Source: an uncultured Spirochaetia bacterium
Lineage (GTDB): Bacteria > Spirochaetota > Brachyspiria > Brachyspirales > Brachyspiraceae
Assembly: GCA_947040495.1 (NCBI GenBank)
Contig: CAMRBQ010000003.1
Span: forward strand, 1-64,000
Direction: 5' to 3'
DNA: 64,000 nucleotides
Shown here: one piece after another, positions 10,166 through 20,347 of the stretch
How the letters are laid out: each line of letters starts with the position of its first letter
Numbering within the stretch: the stretch's first letter is position 1
Translations under genes and position numbers: made by a program
The notes under the pieces: model-generated
The model's database searches: none
Seen by the model: only the letters and a program-made list of their open reading frames with translations
What the model was told of the DNA's origin: nothing

Positions 10166-12649
10166 CTAAATGTAGTTATAATAAATTAAAAATTTAATCG
10201 CTTTCAAATATTTTTTATTAAGTAAAGCAATAAAAGCCTCTACTATCGCTCCGCCATTGCTACCAAGTGATGGAATATACATTCTTAGAGGCTGCTCTTT
10301 GACAAGATTTTTGAATAGTATATCCATACTTTCATCATTAACTATTTCCATATTTTTTAATATTTTTTTATATAAAATTTTACCGAAAAACGTATCTTTT
10401 ATTTCTTCTAATGTGGAATTTAATGAATAAGTACTTTCTAATGTATCTTGCATACATAGATTTTTATCTTCAAATAATGCATCAAAATATTTATCTTCTA
10501 TAATAAATCCATTATCGTCATTTTGTACTTTATCTATATTATAATATGGATAGAGTTTTTTTATGTCATATTGTGATTTTGAATCAAATAACTTTTCTTT
10601 TTCTATAACAAGTTTTTCAGATAATAATATATGCTCTGAATTTGTACCAAGTTCTACTATGTAAGTACCATCTTCAATATCCCAGTTTTTTTTAATTATA
10701 TTATAATATGCAAATGATCTATAGCTTATCTTAAAACTTATAGATTTTTTTTCACCTTTTTTTAGAAATACTTTTTCAAATCCTCTAAGCTCTCTTTTCG
10801 GCTTAAATATCGCTGGATTTTTTTGAGATATATAAAGCTGTACAACCTCAGCACCATTATAATTGCCAATATTTTCTAATTCAAAAGTAACTGTAATATT
10901 ACGCCTTGACAAAAGGTTATAATCGGTCGTACGCTTTTCAGATAGTTTTATATTTTTATATTCGAAGCTAGTATAACTGAGCCCAAATCCAAATGGAAAA
11001 AGTACCTGTTCTTTTTTATCTTTATCACTAAGCATTTGGTAATATCGATAACCAACAAATATACTCTCTCTATATTCAACATTCAAGTTTTCTTTTGCAA
11101 AGTAATTATATGAAGGACAATATTTTACATCTGTAGGATAGGTTTCTGTTGTTTTCCCGCTTGGATTTACATCGCCTAATAATATATCAACTATTGCAGA
11201 AGATATAGCCTCCCCTCCAAGATATACATGCAAAAGCCCCTTAGTCTTCGATAACCATGGCATTACAGGAGTAGAACAGCCATATAAAACTACAATAATA
11301 TTTTTATTTACTTTTGAAATTTCATCTAATAAAATTTGATGACTTTTTGGAATCTCTAAATTATCTTTATCAATGTATCCATTTTCAGATTCATCTGTAA
11401 GCCCTATAAATAATACTACCCTATATGCATCAGTTGCAACCTTGAGAGCCTCTTTTATAATCGACTTATTATTATTTTCTGATGATTTACTATTATACCC
11501 TCTAGCATATGTATACGGTATTTCATTTTTTTCGAGCTCTTCAAGAACTGTATCTATTTTTATAGCATTAACAGATGAACTACCCCTCGCCTGTATGCGT
11601 GGATATTTTGCATATTCACCTATAATTGCAATACCTTTTTTTTTACTCGCACTCCTTGATAAGGGTAAAATATTTCCGCTATTTTTTAATAATATTATAG
11701 ATTCACTTGCTATCTTTCTTGCAAGAGAATGATGTAAAAAAGGATTGTATTCAAAATTTTCTTTTTTTCTAGCAAGAGAATTTCTAATGGTATCTATATT
11801 TTTTTCTACAACATCATCCAAACATTTTATATCTAATTGTTTTGTTCTTATTGCATGGACAATTTTCTTTACAGTATATCCATGTGTAGAAGGCATTTCT
11901 ATATTTAGTCCAGAATGTATAGACTTACTAATATTATTTACTGACCCAGAGCCTGATATAATAAGCCCTCTATAACCCCATTTTTGTCTTAGTAAATCTT
12001 TCAAGAGCCATTCATTTTCTGTAGCATAAACACCATTTATCATATTATACGATGTCATTATAGTCCATGGGCGACCTTTCTTTACAGCTATCTCAAATCC
12101 ATAGAGGTATATCTCATGCAAAGCCCTTTCATCTACAACTGCATTTGACCTGAACTTTTCAGTCTCTTGATTATTTATAGCAAAATGTTTTAATGAAGCA
12201 CCAATACCTCGTGATTGTATACCCTGAATAAAGCTTGCCGCAAGTTCACCCGAAAGCAACGGGTCTTCTGAAAAATATTCAAAATTTCTTCCACATAATG
12301 GGCTACGTTTTATATTTATTTGAGGACCAAGCACTATAGAAACACTCTCTTGAAGTGCCTCTTCTGCTATAGCAACACCCATTCTATATAATAATGTATT
12401 ATCCCAAACACAGGCCGCAAGTGATGCTGTTGGGAAGCATGTCGATTTTTTTATGTCAGATAAATTAATATTTCGTTCAGATTTATTTGTCTTCTGAAGA
12501 CCATGCTGTCCTTCAGATATATTAATGGAAGATATACCTAGCCTATCTATATTTTTTGTATGCCAATTGTCTTTGCCAGAACACAAAGAAGACTTTTCTT
12601 TTAAAGATAACTCTTTTAAAAGTTTTTTGGCTTCCATAATATCTTTCAT
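10166..12649 (-). CDS. GH3-family beta-glucosidase-like protein lacking the usual nucleophile
   Basis: 827 residues, cytoplasmic (no signal peptide). It shows the GH3 barrel (KHFAINNQE, TSYNMINGVYATEN), the alpha/beta sandwich domain with the likely acid/base in DESENGYID, and a fibronectin-III-like domain (AEVVQLYISQ, ELRGFEKVFL). A further tail of roughly 140 residues, ending in a hydrophobic stretch, is not typical. At the place of the conserved SDW(G/A) nucleophile motif it reads ISGSGSVNNI: the Asp is Gly233 (codon 11953-11951). Family GH3 normally hydrolyses beta-glucosides; here hydrolysis may be lost or changed to phosphorolysis, binding or regulation. GGAGG is only one base from this ATG, so the ATG at 12637 is an alternative start. 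Confidence 0.85.
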   Translation of the reverse strand: MKDIMEAKKLLKELSLKEKSSLCSGKDNWHTKNIDRLGISSINISEGQHGLQKTNKSERNINLSDIKKSTCFPTASLAACVWDNTLLYRMGVAIAEEALQESVSIVLGPQINIKRSPLCGRNFEYFSEDPLLSGELAASFIQGIQSRGIGASLKHFAINNQETEKFRSNAVVDERALHEIYLYGFEIAVKKGRPWTIMTSYNMINGVYATENEWLLKDLLRQKWGYRGLIISGSGSVNNISKSIHSGLNIEMPSTHGYTVKKIVHAIRTKQLDIKCLDDVVEKNIDTIRNSLARKKENFEYNPFLHHSLARKIASESIILLKNSGNILPLSRSASKKKGIAIIGEYAKYPRIQARGSSSVNAIKIDTVLEELEKNEIPYTYARGYNSKSSENNNKSIIKEALKVATDAYRVVLFIGLTDESENGYIDKDNLEIPKSHQILLDEISKVNKNIIVVLYGCSTPVMPWLSKTKGLLHVYLGGEAISSAIVDILLGDVNPSGKTTETYPTDVKYCPSYNYFAKENLNVEYRESIFVGYRYYQMLSDKDKKEQVLFPFGFGLSYTSFEYKNIKLSEKRTTDYNLLSRRNITVTFELENIGNYNGAEVVQLYISQKNPAIFKPKRELRGFEKVFLKKGEKKSISFKISYRSFAYYNIIKKNWDIEDGTYIVELGTNSEHILLSEKLVIEKEKLFDSKSQYDIKKLYPYYNIDKVQNDDNGFIIEDKYFDALFEDKNLCMQDTLESTYSLNSTLEEIKDTFFGKILYKKILKNMEIVNDESMDILFKNLVKEQPLRMYIPSLGSNGGAIVEAFIALLNKKYLKAIKFLIYYNYI

Positions 12650-12724
12650 ACCTCCAAAATAACAACCATAACAAAATTCTAATTATAGCATATAATTTTA
12701 TAGATAATAACACAACAATTATAT

Positions 12725-12742
12725 AATTTCTATATAGAAATT
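12725..12742. promoter_or_regulatory. 18-bp perfect palindrome upstream of the GH3-GH57 operon
   Basis: AATTTCTATATAGAAATT is a perfect palindrome in the 147-base gap between icd and the GH3 gene. It lies upstream of a TATAAT-like box that serves the GH3 gene on the minus strand. Its place suits an operator for a dimeric regulator. High AT content makes chance palindromes more likely. Confidence 0.35.
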
Positions 12743-12796
12743 AATAAATATTAAAATAATACATTAAGTTTATATAAAAATAAAAGTGATTTTAAA

Positions 12797-14023
12797 CTAT
12801 AAATTATTAACAATTGCCTCTGCAAACTTAGAACAAGATAATTCTTTTGCCCCTTCCATTTGCCTTGCCAAATCATATGTAGTAGTTTTATCTGCAATTG
12901 TTCTTTCAAGCCCTTGCTCTAACATAGTCGCTGCTTCTTGCCAATTTAGATGGTCAAGCATCATCTTTGCAGAAAGTATTAATGATGATGGATTGGCTTT
13001 ATCAAGAGATGCATACTTTGGTGCTGTTCCATGTGTTGCTTCAAATACTGCTTCATTCTCACCAATATTTGCCCCTGGTGCCATACCAAGACCACCCGAT
13101 TGTGCCGCACATGCATCAGAAAAATAATCTCCATTTAGATTTGTTGTTGCTATAATATCATATTCATCTGTTCTTGTAAGAATTTGCTGGAACATATTAT
13201 CAGCTATTCTATCATTTATTATAACTTTATTTTCTACACTTTGTTGCCCAATTTCATCTTCAGCTATTGTGTATTTTGAAAATTCTTTTTTTGCAAGCTC
13301 ATAACCCCATTGCTTAAATGCACCTTCAGTAAATTTTTGTATATTACCTTTATGCATAAGTGTTACACTCTTTCTATTATTTTCTATAGCGTATTCAATC
13401 GCCATTTTGATTAAACGCTCACTACCAAACTGGCTAACTGGTTTTATACCTAGAGCAGACTTTTCTCTTATATCTACATTAAAATTATTTTTAAAATATT
13501 CGATAATTTGGTTCGCCTCTTTACTATCAGCTTTCCATTCTATGCCCGCATATACATCCTCAGTATTTTCTCTAAATATTACAACATTCATTTTTTCTGG
13601 ATGCCTCACAGGAGATGGGATGCCATTATAATAGCGAACAGGGCGTATACAAGCATATAAATCAAGCACCTGTCTAAGCATTACATTTATACTACGAAAA
13701 CCACCGCCAACTGGGGTTGTAAGTGGTCCTTTTATTGCAACACGAATATGTTTTATAGCATTAACTGTATCTTCTGGGAGGTAAGTATTAAATTTTTTGA
13801 ATGCATTTTCTCCTGCAAATAACGGATACCATGAAATTTTCTTTTTACCCAAATATGCTTTTTCTACAGACTTATCTACAACAAGTTTCATCGCAGGGGT
13901 AATATCGACACCTATTCCATCGCCCTCAATACATCCAATAATAGGATTATTTGGTACTATCAATTTACCATTTTCTTTTTTTATAATATCGCCATCTACA
14001 AGTTCTATTCCATTAAATTGCAT
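12797..14023 (-). CDS. icd: isocitrate dehydrogenase, NADP-type
   Basis: 408 residues, the usual length for bacterial Icd. Recognisable blocks are [14 protein letters not shown] at the N-terminus, the substrate-binding loop GGGFRSINV with the phosphorylatable Ser position, [14 protein letters not shown], the Lys/Asp metal-site region ([12 protein letters not shown]), and the coenzyme loop [15 protein letters not shown]. It oxidises isocitrate to 2-oxoglutarate plus CO2, making NADPH; in an anaerobic spirochaete this would supply 2-oxoglutarate for glutamate. It has its own TTGAAA/TATAAT promoter and a GAGGG ribosome site. No other TCA-cycle gene is nearby. Confidence 0.95.
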   Translation of the reverse strand: MQFNGIELVDGDIIKKENGKLIVPNNPIIGCIEGDGIGVDITPAMKLVVDKSVEKAYLGKKKISWYPLFAGENAFKKFNTYLPEDTVNAIKHIRVAIKGPLTTPVGGGFRSINVMLRQVLDLYACIRPVRYYNGIPSPVRHPEKMNVVIFRENTEDVYAGIEWKADSKEANQIIEYFKNNFNVDIREKSALGIKPVSQFGSERLIKMAIEYAIENNRKSVTLMHKGNIQKFTEGAFKQWGYELAKKEFSKYTIAEDEIGQQSVENKVIINDRIADNMFQQILTRTDEYDIIATTNLNGDYFSDACAAQSGGLGMAPGANIGENEAVFEATHGTAPKYASLDKANPSSLILSAKMMLDHLNWQEAATMLEQGLERTIADKTTTYDLARQMEGAKELSCSKFAEAIVNNL

Positions 14024-14061
14024 AAATAAAATCCCTCTATATTAATTATTATTAGAAATGT

Positions 14062-14089
14062 ATTATATCTTAAAATCGTATAATTTCAA
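14062..14089 (-). promoter_or_regulatory. putative sigma-70 promoter of icd
   Basis: On the minus strand TTGAAA (14089-14084), a 16-base spacer and TATAAT (14067-14062) lie about 40 bases before the icd start codon. Confidence 0.55.
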
Positions 14090-14182
14090 ATTAGATTTAA
14101 GTATGTTGTTTAGGGAGTAATATCTTAGACTATTTTTAGATATAAAATACTTTATAAATATTAGAAAGATTTAAATAAATTA

Positions 14183-15250
14183 TTATTGTTTAGGTAATTT
14201 ATTCTTTAAGTTTATAAATCTCTCATCATTTGGAAAAAACAGTAATGCTTCATTTAAAATAGAGCTTACATTACTATATCTCTTAGAACGATTTTCACTT
14301 AAAGCATAATTATAATATGCTACATTAAGATTTTTTCGTAACAGTTCTGTATCAGTATCAGTCTTCATCGCATTAATAGCCTCTTTGTAAATTTTTATTG
14401 CTAATGGATAGTCTTTTTGGCTTAGATAAGTATGTCCTCTTATATTATAGTAATATATTTTATTTCTTCTTGTAAAATCATATGTAGGGTATATCTTTTC
14501 AGCGTCTAATATATAATTTATAGCTTTGTCATAATTTCCTTTTTCCATACTATCTAAAGCTACTCTATTCATATAAATTAAAGTATTGTTTTTAAATAAT
14601 TCGACATGAGGGGCGAATTAATATGATTTTTTATATATTGCAAGACCTTCATAAGGATTACTTATAGAATCATCATCAAAAACAAAAGCTATAAGTCTCA
14701 TTATTGTAATCTCTTCTCTATCTTTATATCTATTGTTAGAATTAAATCCACCCGCCTGTGTTGTTTCAACATCAATTTTCTTTTTTTAAATTATGACAAT
14801 AGGAAATGTATGATCTGGAACATTTATTGCCTTAACTTGAAAGTCAAACTCCATATACATTAAAGCATAAACTATACTAGAACTTACACAATTAAAGTCG
14901 CCTTTGTCAAATATGTTTTTGGCAAACTTTGCCCCACTAACATACTTTTTTAATATCCCTTTATCGCTGTGAAGCCAAAGAAGAAGTTCTCTTCCTAAAA
15001 CTTTTTCGCCTTTTTTAGCATAATCTGCAAGATATTCTTGTGCTCTTGCTCTTAGCTCATTAATTTGTGTTTTGTATTTATTAAACTCTTTATCATGAAT
15101 TATACCAGACGCTATTAAAAAAGCGTCCCAATAAGTGTCTACAGTTATATTGCCATCATCTATATTTTTGAATAATTTTCTTTCAACTAGTGTAAGCTCC
15201 CCTTTTTGAAATAGAACTCTGTCAGATGGTTTTGAATATAAAATAGTGTA
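14183..15250 (-). pseudogene. decayed transglutaminase-like/TPR protein gene
   Basis: One minus-strand frame reads through about 1 kb but is broken by two in-frame TAA stops, near 14787 and 14620, and is truncated at its 5' end near 15250. The upstream part reads ...KLFKNIDDGNITVDTYWDAF and later GDFNCVSSSIVYALMY and VPDHTFPIVI; a Cys in NCVSSS and a His in PDHTF suggest a transglutaminase-like domain. The downstream open part (14183-14572, 129 residues) holds TPR-like helices such as GNYDKAINYILDAEK and YPLAIKIYKEAI. Because both stops leave the frame unchanged, loss is recent or involves substitutions only. The 129-residue piece may still be translated. The product is not identified beyond these domains. 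Confidence 0.65.
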
Positions 15251-15332
15251 TTAATAACTAGTTAATTTATTCATTTTATTAGTCAAAATATTACTATTTG
15301 AATAAAATATAAATTAACTGTATATAGCAAAG

Positions 15333-16440
15333 ATAAGGAATTCTACTATAAAAAGAGTAATTGATGCTTCTTACGTTAGAGAGGTTAATCAAAAAATTAT
15401 TCTTCATGCTATATATCACATTGGTACAACATCAAGGAGTAATCTTTCTAAAGGATTAAATCTTAGTAAACCTGCCATCTCAGAGCATCTCTTGCCACTT
15501 ATAAATATGGGAATTATTAAGAAAGTTGGAGAAGGAATGATAGCATGTCTAGATGGAAGAAAACTGATGATGTTAGATTTTTAATGAAAAATACTGCTAT
15601 ATCATAGCTATTGACCTAAATTATAAAGCACCAATCTTTGTATTGAGTAAATTTAAAAAATGAAATATGACAAAAGAAAAATAGTTTCTGGTAAAATATT
15701 TATAAATTGAAAAGAGGTTGTTCATAAAGCATCGAAAGATGCAATAAATAACGAAATTGCTCTAATAACAGAGGATAGAAATGAAGATGGTTTTATAGGG
15801 TTTTGAGTATCAAAAAAAATATTTCACTGGCATCTTTAAAAAATCAGTAAATATGCCTCAATTATTGAAAATAAAGAAAAGAATATAGTCTTAAAATAAT
15901 GGTTTGATGTAGAGTATCATGTGAGTGGATGTCAAATCAAATTTGATAAAACTTCCGGTTGGATTGAAAATCCTGTATTAAGTAATTATGATAATCTAGA
16001 GAAAAATCTATTTTTTGATACCGATAGTGCATTATATAAAACTGAGAAAAATTAGTACGCTATGCCGTGAGCAGACGGATGCTAAAGACTTAGTTGGTTT
16101 TCCAGACCATAATATTTTAAGAGATTGTTTGGAAGCAGTTCGAGATACAACAGACTATTAAATGGACATCTATCATAATGATGAGATGGTTAAAAAAACA
16201 GATGATATTATAACTAAAGATTTCATTAAATTATATAATAATTTTGATACAATTATCAAGAGTGCTGGATCTATGAGTTGTAACTGGACCGTAATTCCTT
16301 CTTTTGGAAAATTCTATGTGCCAACTGCAGATACAACCAGCATGTTTTCTACTGAGATGTATTAGAATTTCTATTTTGATACTAATGAAGAAGAACAGCA
16401 TTCAATTATAAAAAATATGCATATTAGATAGATTTATAAT
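15333..16440 (+). pseudogene. degenerate ROK-family (NagC/XylR-type) regulator
   Basis: No intact gene exists here, but the plus strand carries the remains of one. From about 15351 the frame reads a winged helix-turn-helix typical of ROK repressors (YVREVNQKIILHAIYHIG, SNLSKGLNLSKPAISEHLLP, DGRKLMMLDF), then stops at TAATGA (15582-15587). In another frame it continues YIIAIDLNYKAPIFVLSKF, which matches the start of the ROK sugar-kinase-like domain. Further fragments with many stops follow to about 16440, including a 67-codon open stretch at 16162-16365. No start codon is seen at the 5' end. The first part is a confident ROK match; the later fragments I assign only by position. Confidence 0.6.
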
Positions 16441-16471
16441 GGGCTACTTAAGGCCTATGCAGTAGTAAGAA

Positions 16472-16509
16472 AAAGCCCATAGACTCAGTTATCAAGTCTA
16501 TAGGCTTTA
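16472..16509. terminator. bidirectional hairpin terminator
   Basis: AAAGCCCATAGACT and AGTCTATAGGCTTT form a long stem with one mismatch around a short loop, flanked by A and T runs. It sits between the ROK pseudogene (plus) and the end of adhE (minus) and can stop transcription from either side. Confidence 0.75.
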
Positions 16510-16537
16510 AAAATTTATATCGTTTATTAATTACTAA

Positions 16538-19144
16538 TTAACAAACCCCATTGTATCCATCAATATACATTTGTTTAATCTCTTTCATTAGAGGGTAAAC
16601 AGGGTTTGCACCAGTACACTGATCATCAAATGCAAGATCAACTAACTCTTCAAGTTTAGCATCAAAGACTTCTTGAGTAACACCATAGTCTTTTATTGAT
16701 AAAGGAATGTCTATATCCTTTTTCAATTGCTGTATATAATCTATAAACTTAGCAACTTTTTCATCATCATTTTTTCCACCAAGTGAAAGAGTGTCAGCTA
16801 TTTCAGCATATCTTTTTTTGGCTTCTGGATAATGATACTGTGAGAATAGCCCTTGCTTTAATGGGTTGTCATTTGCATTAAACTTTATTACCTGGCATAT
16901 AAGTAGAGCATTAGCAATACCATGTGGTATATTAAATGCAGAACCAAGTTTATGTGCCATTGAGTGACAAATACCTAGCATACCATTAGCAAATGCCATA
17001 CCAGCCAACGTTGAAGCATTATGCATTTTTTCTCTAGCGATAGGATTTTCAGAACCTTCTTTGTATGATTTAGCCAAATACTTAGAAACACTCTTTATAG
17101 CCTCAATACTATTACATTGTGTAAACTCTGTAGCAGTAATAGCAACATAAGATTCAACAGCATGTGTAAGTACATCTATACCACTAGCAGCACAAAGACC
17201 TTTAGGCATACTCATAACAAAATCGGCATCAATGATTGCCATATTAGGAGTTAATGCATAATCCGCTATTGGATATTTTATATGTGTTTCATCATCAGTT
17301 ATAACAGCAAATGGAGTGACCTCACTTCCTGTTCCACTTGTAGTTGGTATTGCTACAAGATGTGCCTTTGCTCCAAGTTCAGGTATATCACAGATACGTT
17401 TTCTTATATCCATAAATCTCATAGCAATATCTTCAAATTTAAGCTCTGGATTTTCATATAGTAACCATAATATTTTTGCAGCATCTATTGGAGAACCACC
17501 ACCAAGAGCAATGATAAGATCAGGTTTGAAATTATTTGCTTCATTGAGAGCACTCATAACTGTATCTATAGATGGATCACTTTTTACATCAAAGAATATA
17601 TTATGAACAATACCCATATCATCTAATATATTTGTTACAGTTTTTGTTACACCAAGATTATAAAGTGAATGATCTGTTATAATCAGTGCTCTTTTTTTAT
17701 CTTTATAATCTCTAAGAGCTAATTCTGTACAGCCTCTTTTTAAGTAAATTTTTGGTGGTACACGATACCATAACATATTTTCTCTCCTTGATGCAACCGA
17801 TTTTACATTTAATAAATGCTTTACACCAACATTTTCACTTGTGGCATTTTTACCCCAGCTGCCGCAACCTAATGTAAGTGAAGGCTCTAATCTAAAATTA
17901 TATATATCACCAATCGCACCTTGAGATGCAGGTGTATTTATTAATATTCTACCTGTAGGCATTGTAGAATAAAATTTCTCTACTTTGTCTTTATTTTTAC
18001 TTTCATCTATATACAGAACTGATGTATGACCCAAACCACCAAACTTTACAAGTTTATAGGCTTTCTCTACTGCCTCATCAAATGTCTTTGCTTTATATAA
18101 ACCAAGTATAGGAGATAGTTTTTCATATGAGAATGGTTCACTCACATCGACTTCTTCTGCTTCCCCTATCAAAACTTTTGTTGATTCTGGAACTTTTATA
18201 CCAGCCATCTCAGCTATAACATATGCAGGTTGACCTACTATTTTAGCATTCAATGCACCGTTTATAATCATAACTTTACCGACTGCTTGCTTTTCTTTTT
18301 CATTTAAGATATAAGCACCACGAAGCAAAAATTCTTTCTTTACTTTTTCATACACGCTACTTACAGCAACAATACTTTGTTCACTTGCACATATCATACC
18401 ATTATCAAATGTTTTACTTATAAGTATAGAACTTATAGCCATTTCGATAGCAGCACTTTCATCAATAATAGCAGGTGTATTACCAGCACCTACACCTAAG
18501 GCAGGTTTACCACATGAATATGCGGCTTTAACCATACCAGGTCCACCTGTCGCAAGGATAATGTTTACATCATTATGATTCATAAGTGCAGCTGATAGTG
18601 GAACTGTAGGTTCTGCTATACAACCTATCAAACCAGCAGGGGCACCAGCTTCTATAGCAGCATCATTTACTACTTTACATGCCTCAAAAGTACATTTCTT
18701 CGCACGTGGGTGTGGAGAAAATACTATAGCATTTCTAGTTTTTAATGTTATCAAGGCCTTAAATATTGCTGTTGATGTTGGATTAGTTGTTGGAATTACA
18801 CCAGCTATAATACCAATTGGTTCAACAACACGTTTTATCCCGCCAGGCTCATCACTAAATACTATACCACATGTCTTAGTATTTTTATACTTATTATAGA
18901 TAAACTCTGAAGCAAAATGATTTTTTATAACTTTATCTTCAACTATACCCATACCAGTTTCTTCAACTGCCATCTTTGCAAGTGGTATTCTCATTCTATT
19001 CGCAGCAATTGAAGCCGCTTTGAATATTTTATCAACTTGCTCTTGTGTAAAAGTTGCATATATAGCCTGTGCTTCTTTTGCTTTTTCTAAAAGAATATCT
19101 AACTCTTCAGTACCTAGATTTACATTTTCCTTTTTAGATTCCAT
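16538..19144 (-). CDS. adhE: bifunctional aldehyde-alcohol dehydrogenase AdhE
   Basis: About 868 residues, the normal AdhE length. The N-terminal half is an acetylating aldehyde dehydrogenase ([20 protein letters not shown]; catalytic Cys in [11 protein letters not shown], near residue 250). The C-terminal half is an iron-dependent alcohol dehydrogenase ([10 protein letters not shown]; metal ligands in [10 protein letters not shown] and [11 protein letters not shown] and in FNIPHG). It turns acetyl-CoA to ethanol and reoxidises two NADH, the main ethanol route in fermentation; AdhE usually forms filaments (spirosomes). I take the ATG at 19144: the in-frame GTG at 19159 overlaps the AGGAG ribosome site and is too close to use. 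It has its own promoter and a terminator downstream. Confidence 0.96.
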   Translation of the reverse strand: MESKKENVNLGTEELDILLEKAKEAQAIYATFTQEQVDKIFKAASIAANRMRIPLAKMAVEETGMGIVEDKVIKNHFASEFIYNKYKNTKTCGIVFSDEPGGIKRVVEPIGIIAGVIPTTNPTSTAIFKALITLKTRNAIVFSPHPRAKKCTFEACKVVNDAAIEAGAPAGLIGCIAEPTVPLSAALMNHNDVNIILATGGPGMVKAAYSCGKPALGVGAGNTPAIIDESAAIEMAISSILISKTFDNGMICASEQSIVAVSSVYEKVKKEFLLRGAYILNEKEKQAVGKVMIINGALNAKIVGQPAYVIAEMAGIKVPESTKVLIGEAEEVDVSEPFSYEKLSPILGLYKAKTFDEAVEKAYKLVKFGGLGHTSVLYIDESKNKDKVEKFYSTMPTGRILINTPASQGAIGDIYNFRLEPSLTLGCGSWGKNATSENVGVKHLLNVKSVASRRENMLWYRVPPKIYLKRGCTELALRDYKDKKRALIITDHSLYNLGVTKTVTNILDDMGIVHNIFFDVKSDPSIDTVMSALNEANNFKPDLIIALGGGSPIDAAKILWLLYENPELKFEDIAMRFMDIRKRICDIPELGAKAHLVAIPTTSGTGSEVTPFAVITDDETHIKYPIADYALTPNMAIIDADFVMSMPKGLCAASGIDVLTHAVESYVAITATEFTQCNSIEAIKSVSKYLAKSYKEGSENPIAREKMHNASTLAGMAFANGMLGICHSMAHKLGSAFNIPHGIANALLICQVIKFNANDNPLKQGLFSQYHYPEAKKRYAEIADTLSLGGKNDDEKVAKFIDYIQQLKKDIDIPLSIKDYGVTQEVFDAKLEELVDLAFDDQCTGANPVYPLMKEIKQMYIDGYNGVC

Positions 19145-19181
19145 ATAAAAGATTCTCACTCCTTTTAATTTTAATATATAT

Positions 19182-19209
19182 AATATAACGCCTATTCACA
19201 AAAAGTCAA
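19182..19209 (-). promoter_or_regulatory. putative adhE promoter
   Basis: On the minus strand TTGACT (19209-19204), a 16-base spacer and TATATT (19187-19182) precede adhE. The spacer contains TTGTGAA, one half of a Rex redox-repressor site, but no second half-site follows, so control by Rex is not supported. Confidence 0.5.
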
Positions 19210-19266
19210 TATAATCATTTTTTTATAGGAAAAAAATCACATTATATTTAGTTTATTTCTAAAATT

Positions 19267-19304
19267 GTCGATAGTAAAATATTATATAGTATTTTATTAT
19301 CGAC
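19267..19304. repeat. long inverted repeat between adhE and the DUF2225 gene
   Basis: Arms of 15 bases, GTCGATAGTAAAATA (19267-19281) and its near-exact complement (19290-19304), match at 14 of 15 positions around an 8-base loop. It lies in the 297-base (from the GTG) divergent gap upstream of both genes. There is no T run after it, so a shared operator or an RNA element is more likely than a terminator. Nothing else is recognised in this gap besides the adhE promoter. Confidence 0.55.
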
Positions 19305-19456
19305 ATAAAATTTAAACAAAATATCTATATTTTAGTAAAATACCACGTAAATAAATATTATATACATATATAAGTATTTGACATTACAAATTATATTGTT
19401 TATAATATAAAATAAGATTAAGTATATAATGTACTACTCTATGAAAAATAATAAAA

Positions 19457-20347
19457 ATGGAAATAACAGTGGCTACTGATAAAAAAATAACATTTTATGA
19501 AAAAAGCCCCCGCTCATGTCCCGTCTGTGGGCAAGAGTTTTACCATGAACAAATTCTAACAGGCGGTGGTCGGCTTATAGCAGGCTCTCTTAGAAAGGAT
19601 TTAAGAAGATTATATGAAAAAACAAAAAAATATGGGATCGTGTGTCCTCTTATATACTCAATTGTAGTATGCCCTCAATGCTTATATGCTTCATTTAGTG
19701 AAGATTTTAATAATATATCTGGTGCTGATGCTACTGAAGCTCTTAATGATAAAAACTCAAGAGAAAAAAACATGCATGCCCTATTCGGCTCTGATGTAGA
19801 TTTTAATCAAAATAGAACATTATTATCAGGTGCTGCTTCATATTTCCTTGCTATAACAAGCTACTATTGGCATAAAGGAATATCATTTCCAACATTTAAA
19901 AAAGCTCTATCTTCACTTAGACTAAGCTGGGTACTAGAAGATTTAGCTGCAGAAAATAATATTGAAAATTTTGATGCCTTAATACCGCTCTTTCAATATA
20001 AGGCAAAAGAATTTTATAATTCTTCTATAGATTTAATGTCAACAGATAAAGAAACAACAGATAATCTCAAGTCATTTGGACCAGATTTAGATAAAAATTA
20101 TGGCTTTGAAGGCATGCTTTATATGGCAGCCTTACTTAGTTCCACTTTTTCATTTTTTATAGAAGAGCCACAAGCTAGAGGCAAAGAACTTTTACAAGCT
20201 AAAAGAAAACTCAGTAAAATATTTGGGGCAGGTAAAGCAAGCAAATCAAAACCATCTATATTACTTGACTTAGTAAAAGAATTATATACTGATATTAATC
20301 AGCAACTTGAAAAATTGTCATCTGAAACCGGGACTAAATTTGAATGA
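19457..20347 (+). CDS. DUF2225 family protein
   Basis: 296 residues. The N-terminus has two Cys pairs, CPVCGQEF near residue 20 and CPQC near 72, which probably bind one zinc ion; this arrangement is the signature of DUF2225. The rest is helical, with TPR-like character and no signal peptide. Function is not established. It overlaps the next gene (LptF/G family) by four bases in the ATGA style, so the two are translationally coupled, which hints at a role near the cell envelope. Confidence 0.75.
   Translation: MEITVATDKKITFYEKSPRSCPVCGQEFYHEQILTGGGRLIAGSLRKDLRRLYEKTKKYGIVCPLIYSIVVCPQCLYASFSEDFNNISGADATEALNDKNSREKNMHALFGSDVDFNQNRTLLSGAASYFLAITSYYWHKGISFPTFKKALSSLRLSWVLEDLAAENNIENFDALIPLFQYKAKEFYNSSIDLMSTDKETTDNLKSFGPDLDKNYGFEGMLYMAALLSSTFSFFIEEPQARGKELLQAKRKLSKIFGAGKASKSKPSILLDLVKELYTDINQQLEKLSSETGTKFE

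Noticed and set aside
19145-19159. GTG start of adhE at 19159
   Set aside because: The GTG overlaps the AGGAG ribosome site itself; the ATG at 19144 gives workable spacing and the usual N-terminus.
19188-19203. TTGTGAA in the adhE promoter spacer as a Rex redox-repressor site
   Set aside because: Only one half-site is present; the needed inverted TTCACAA partner at the right distance is absent.
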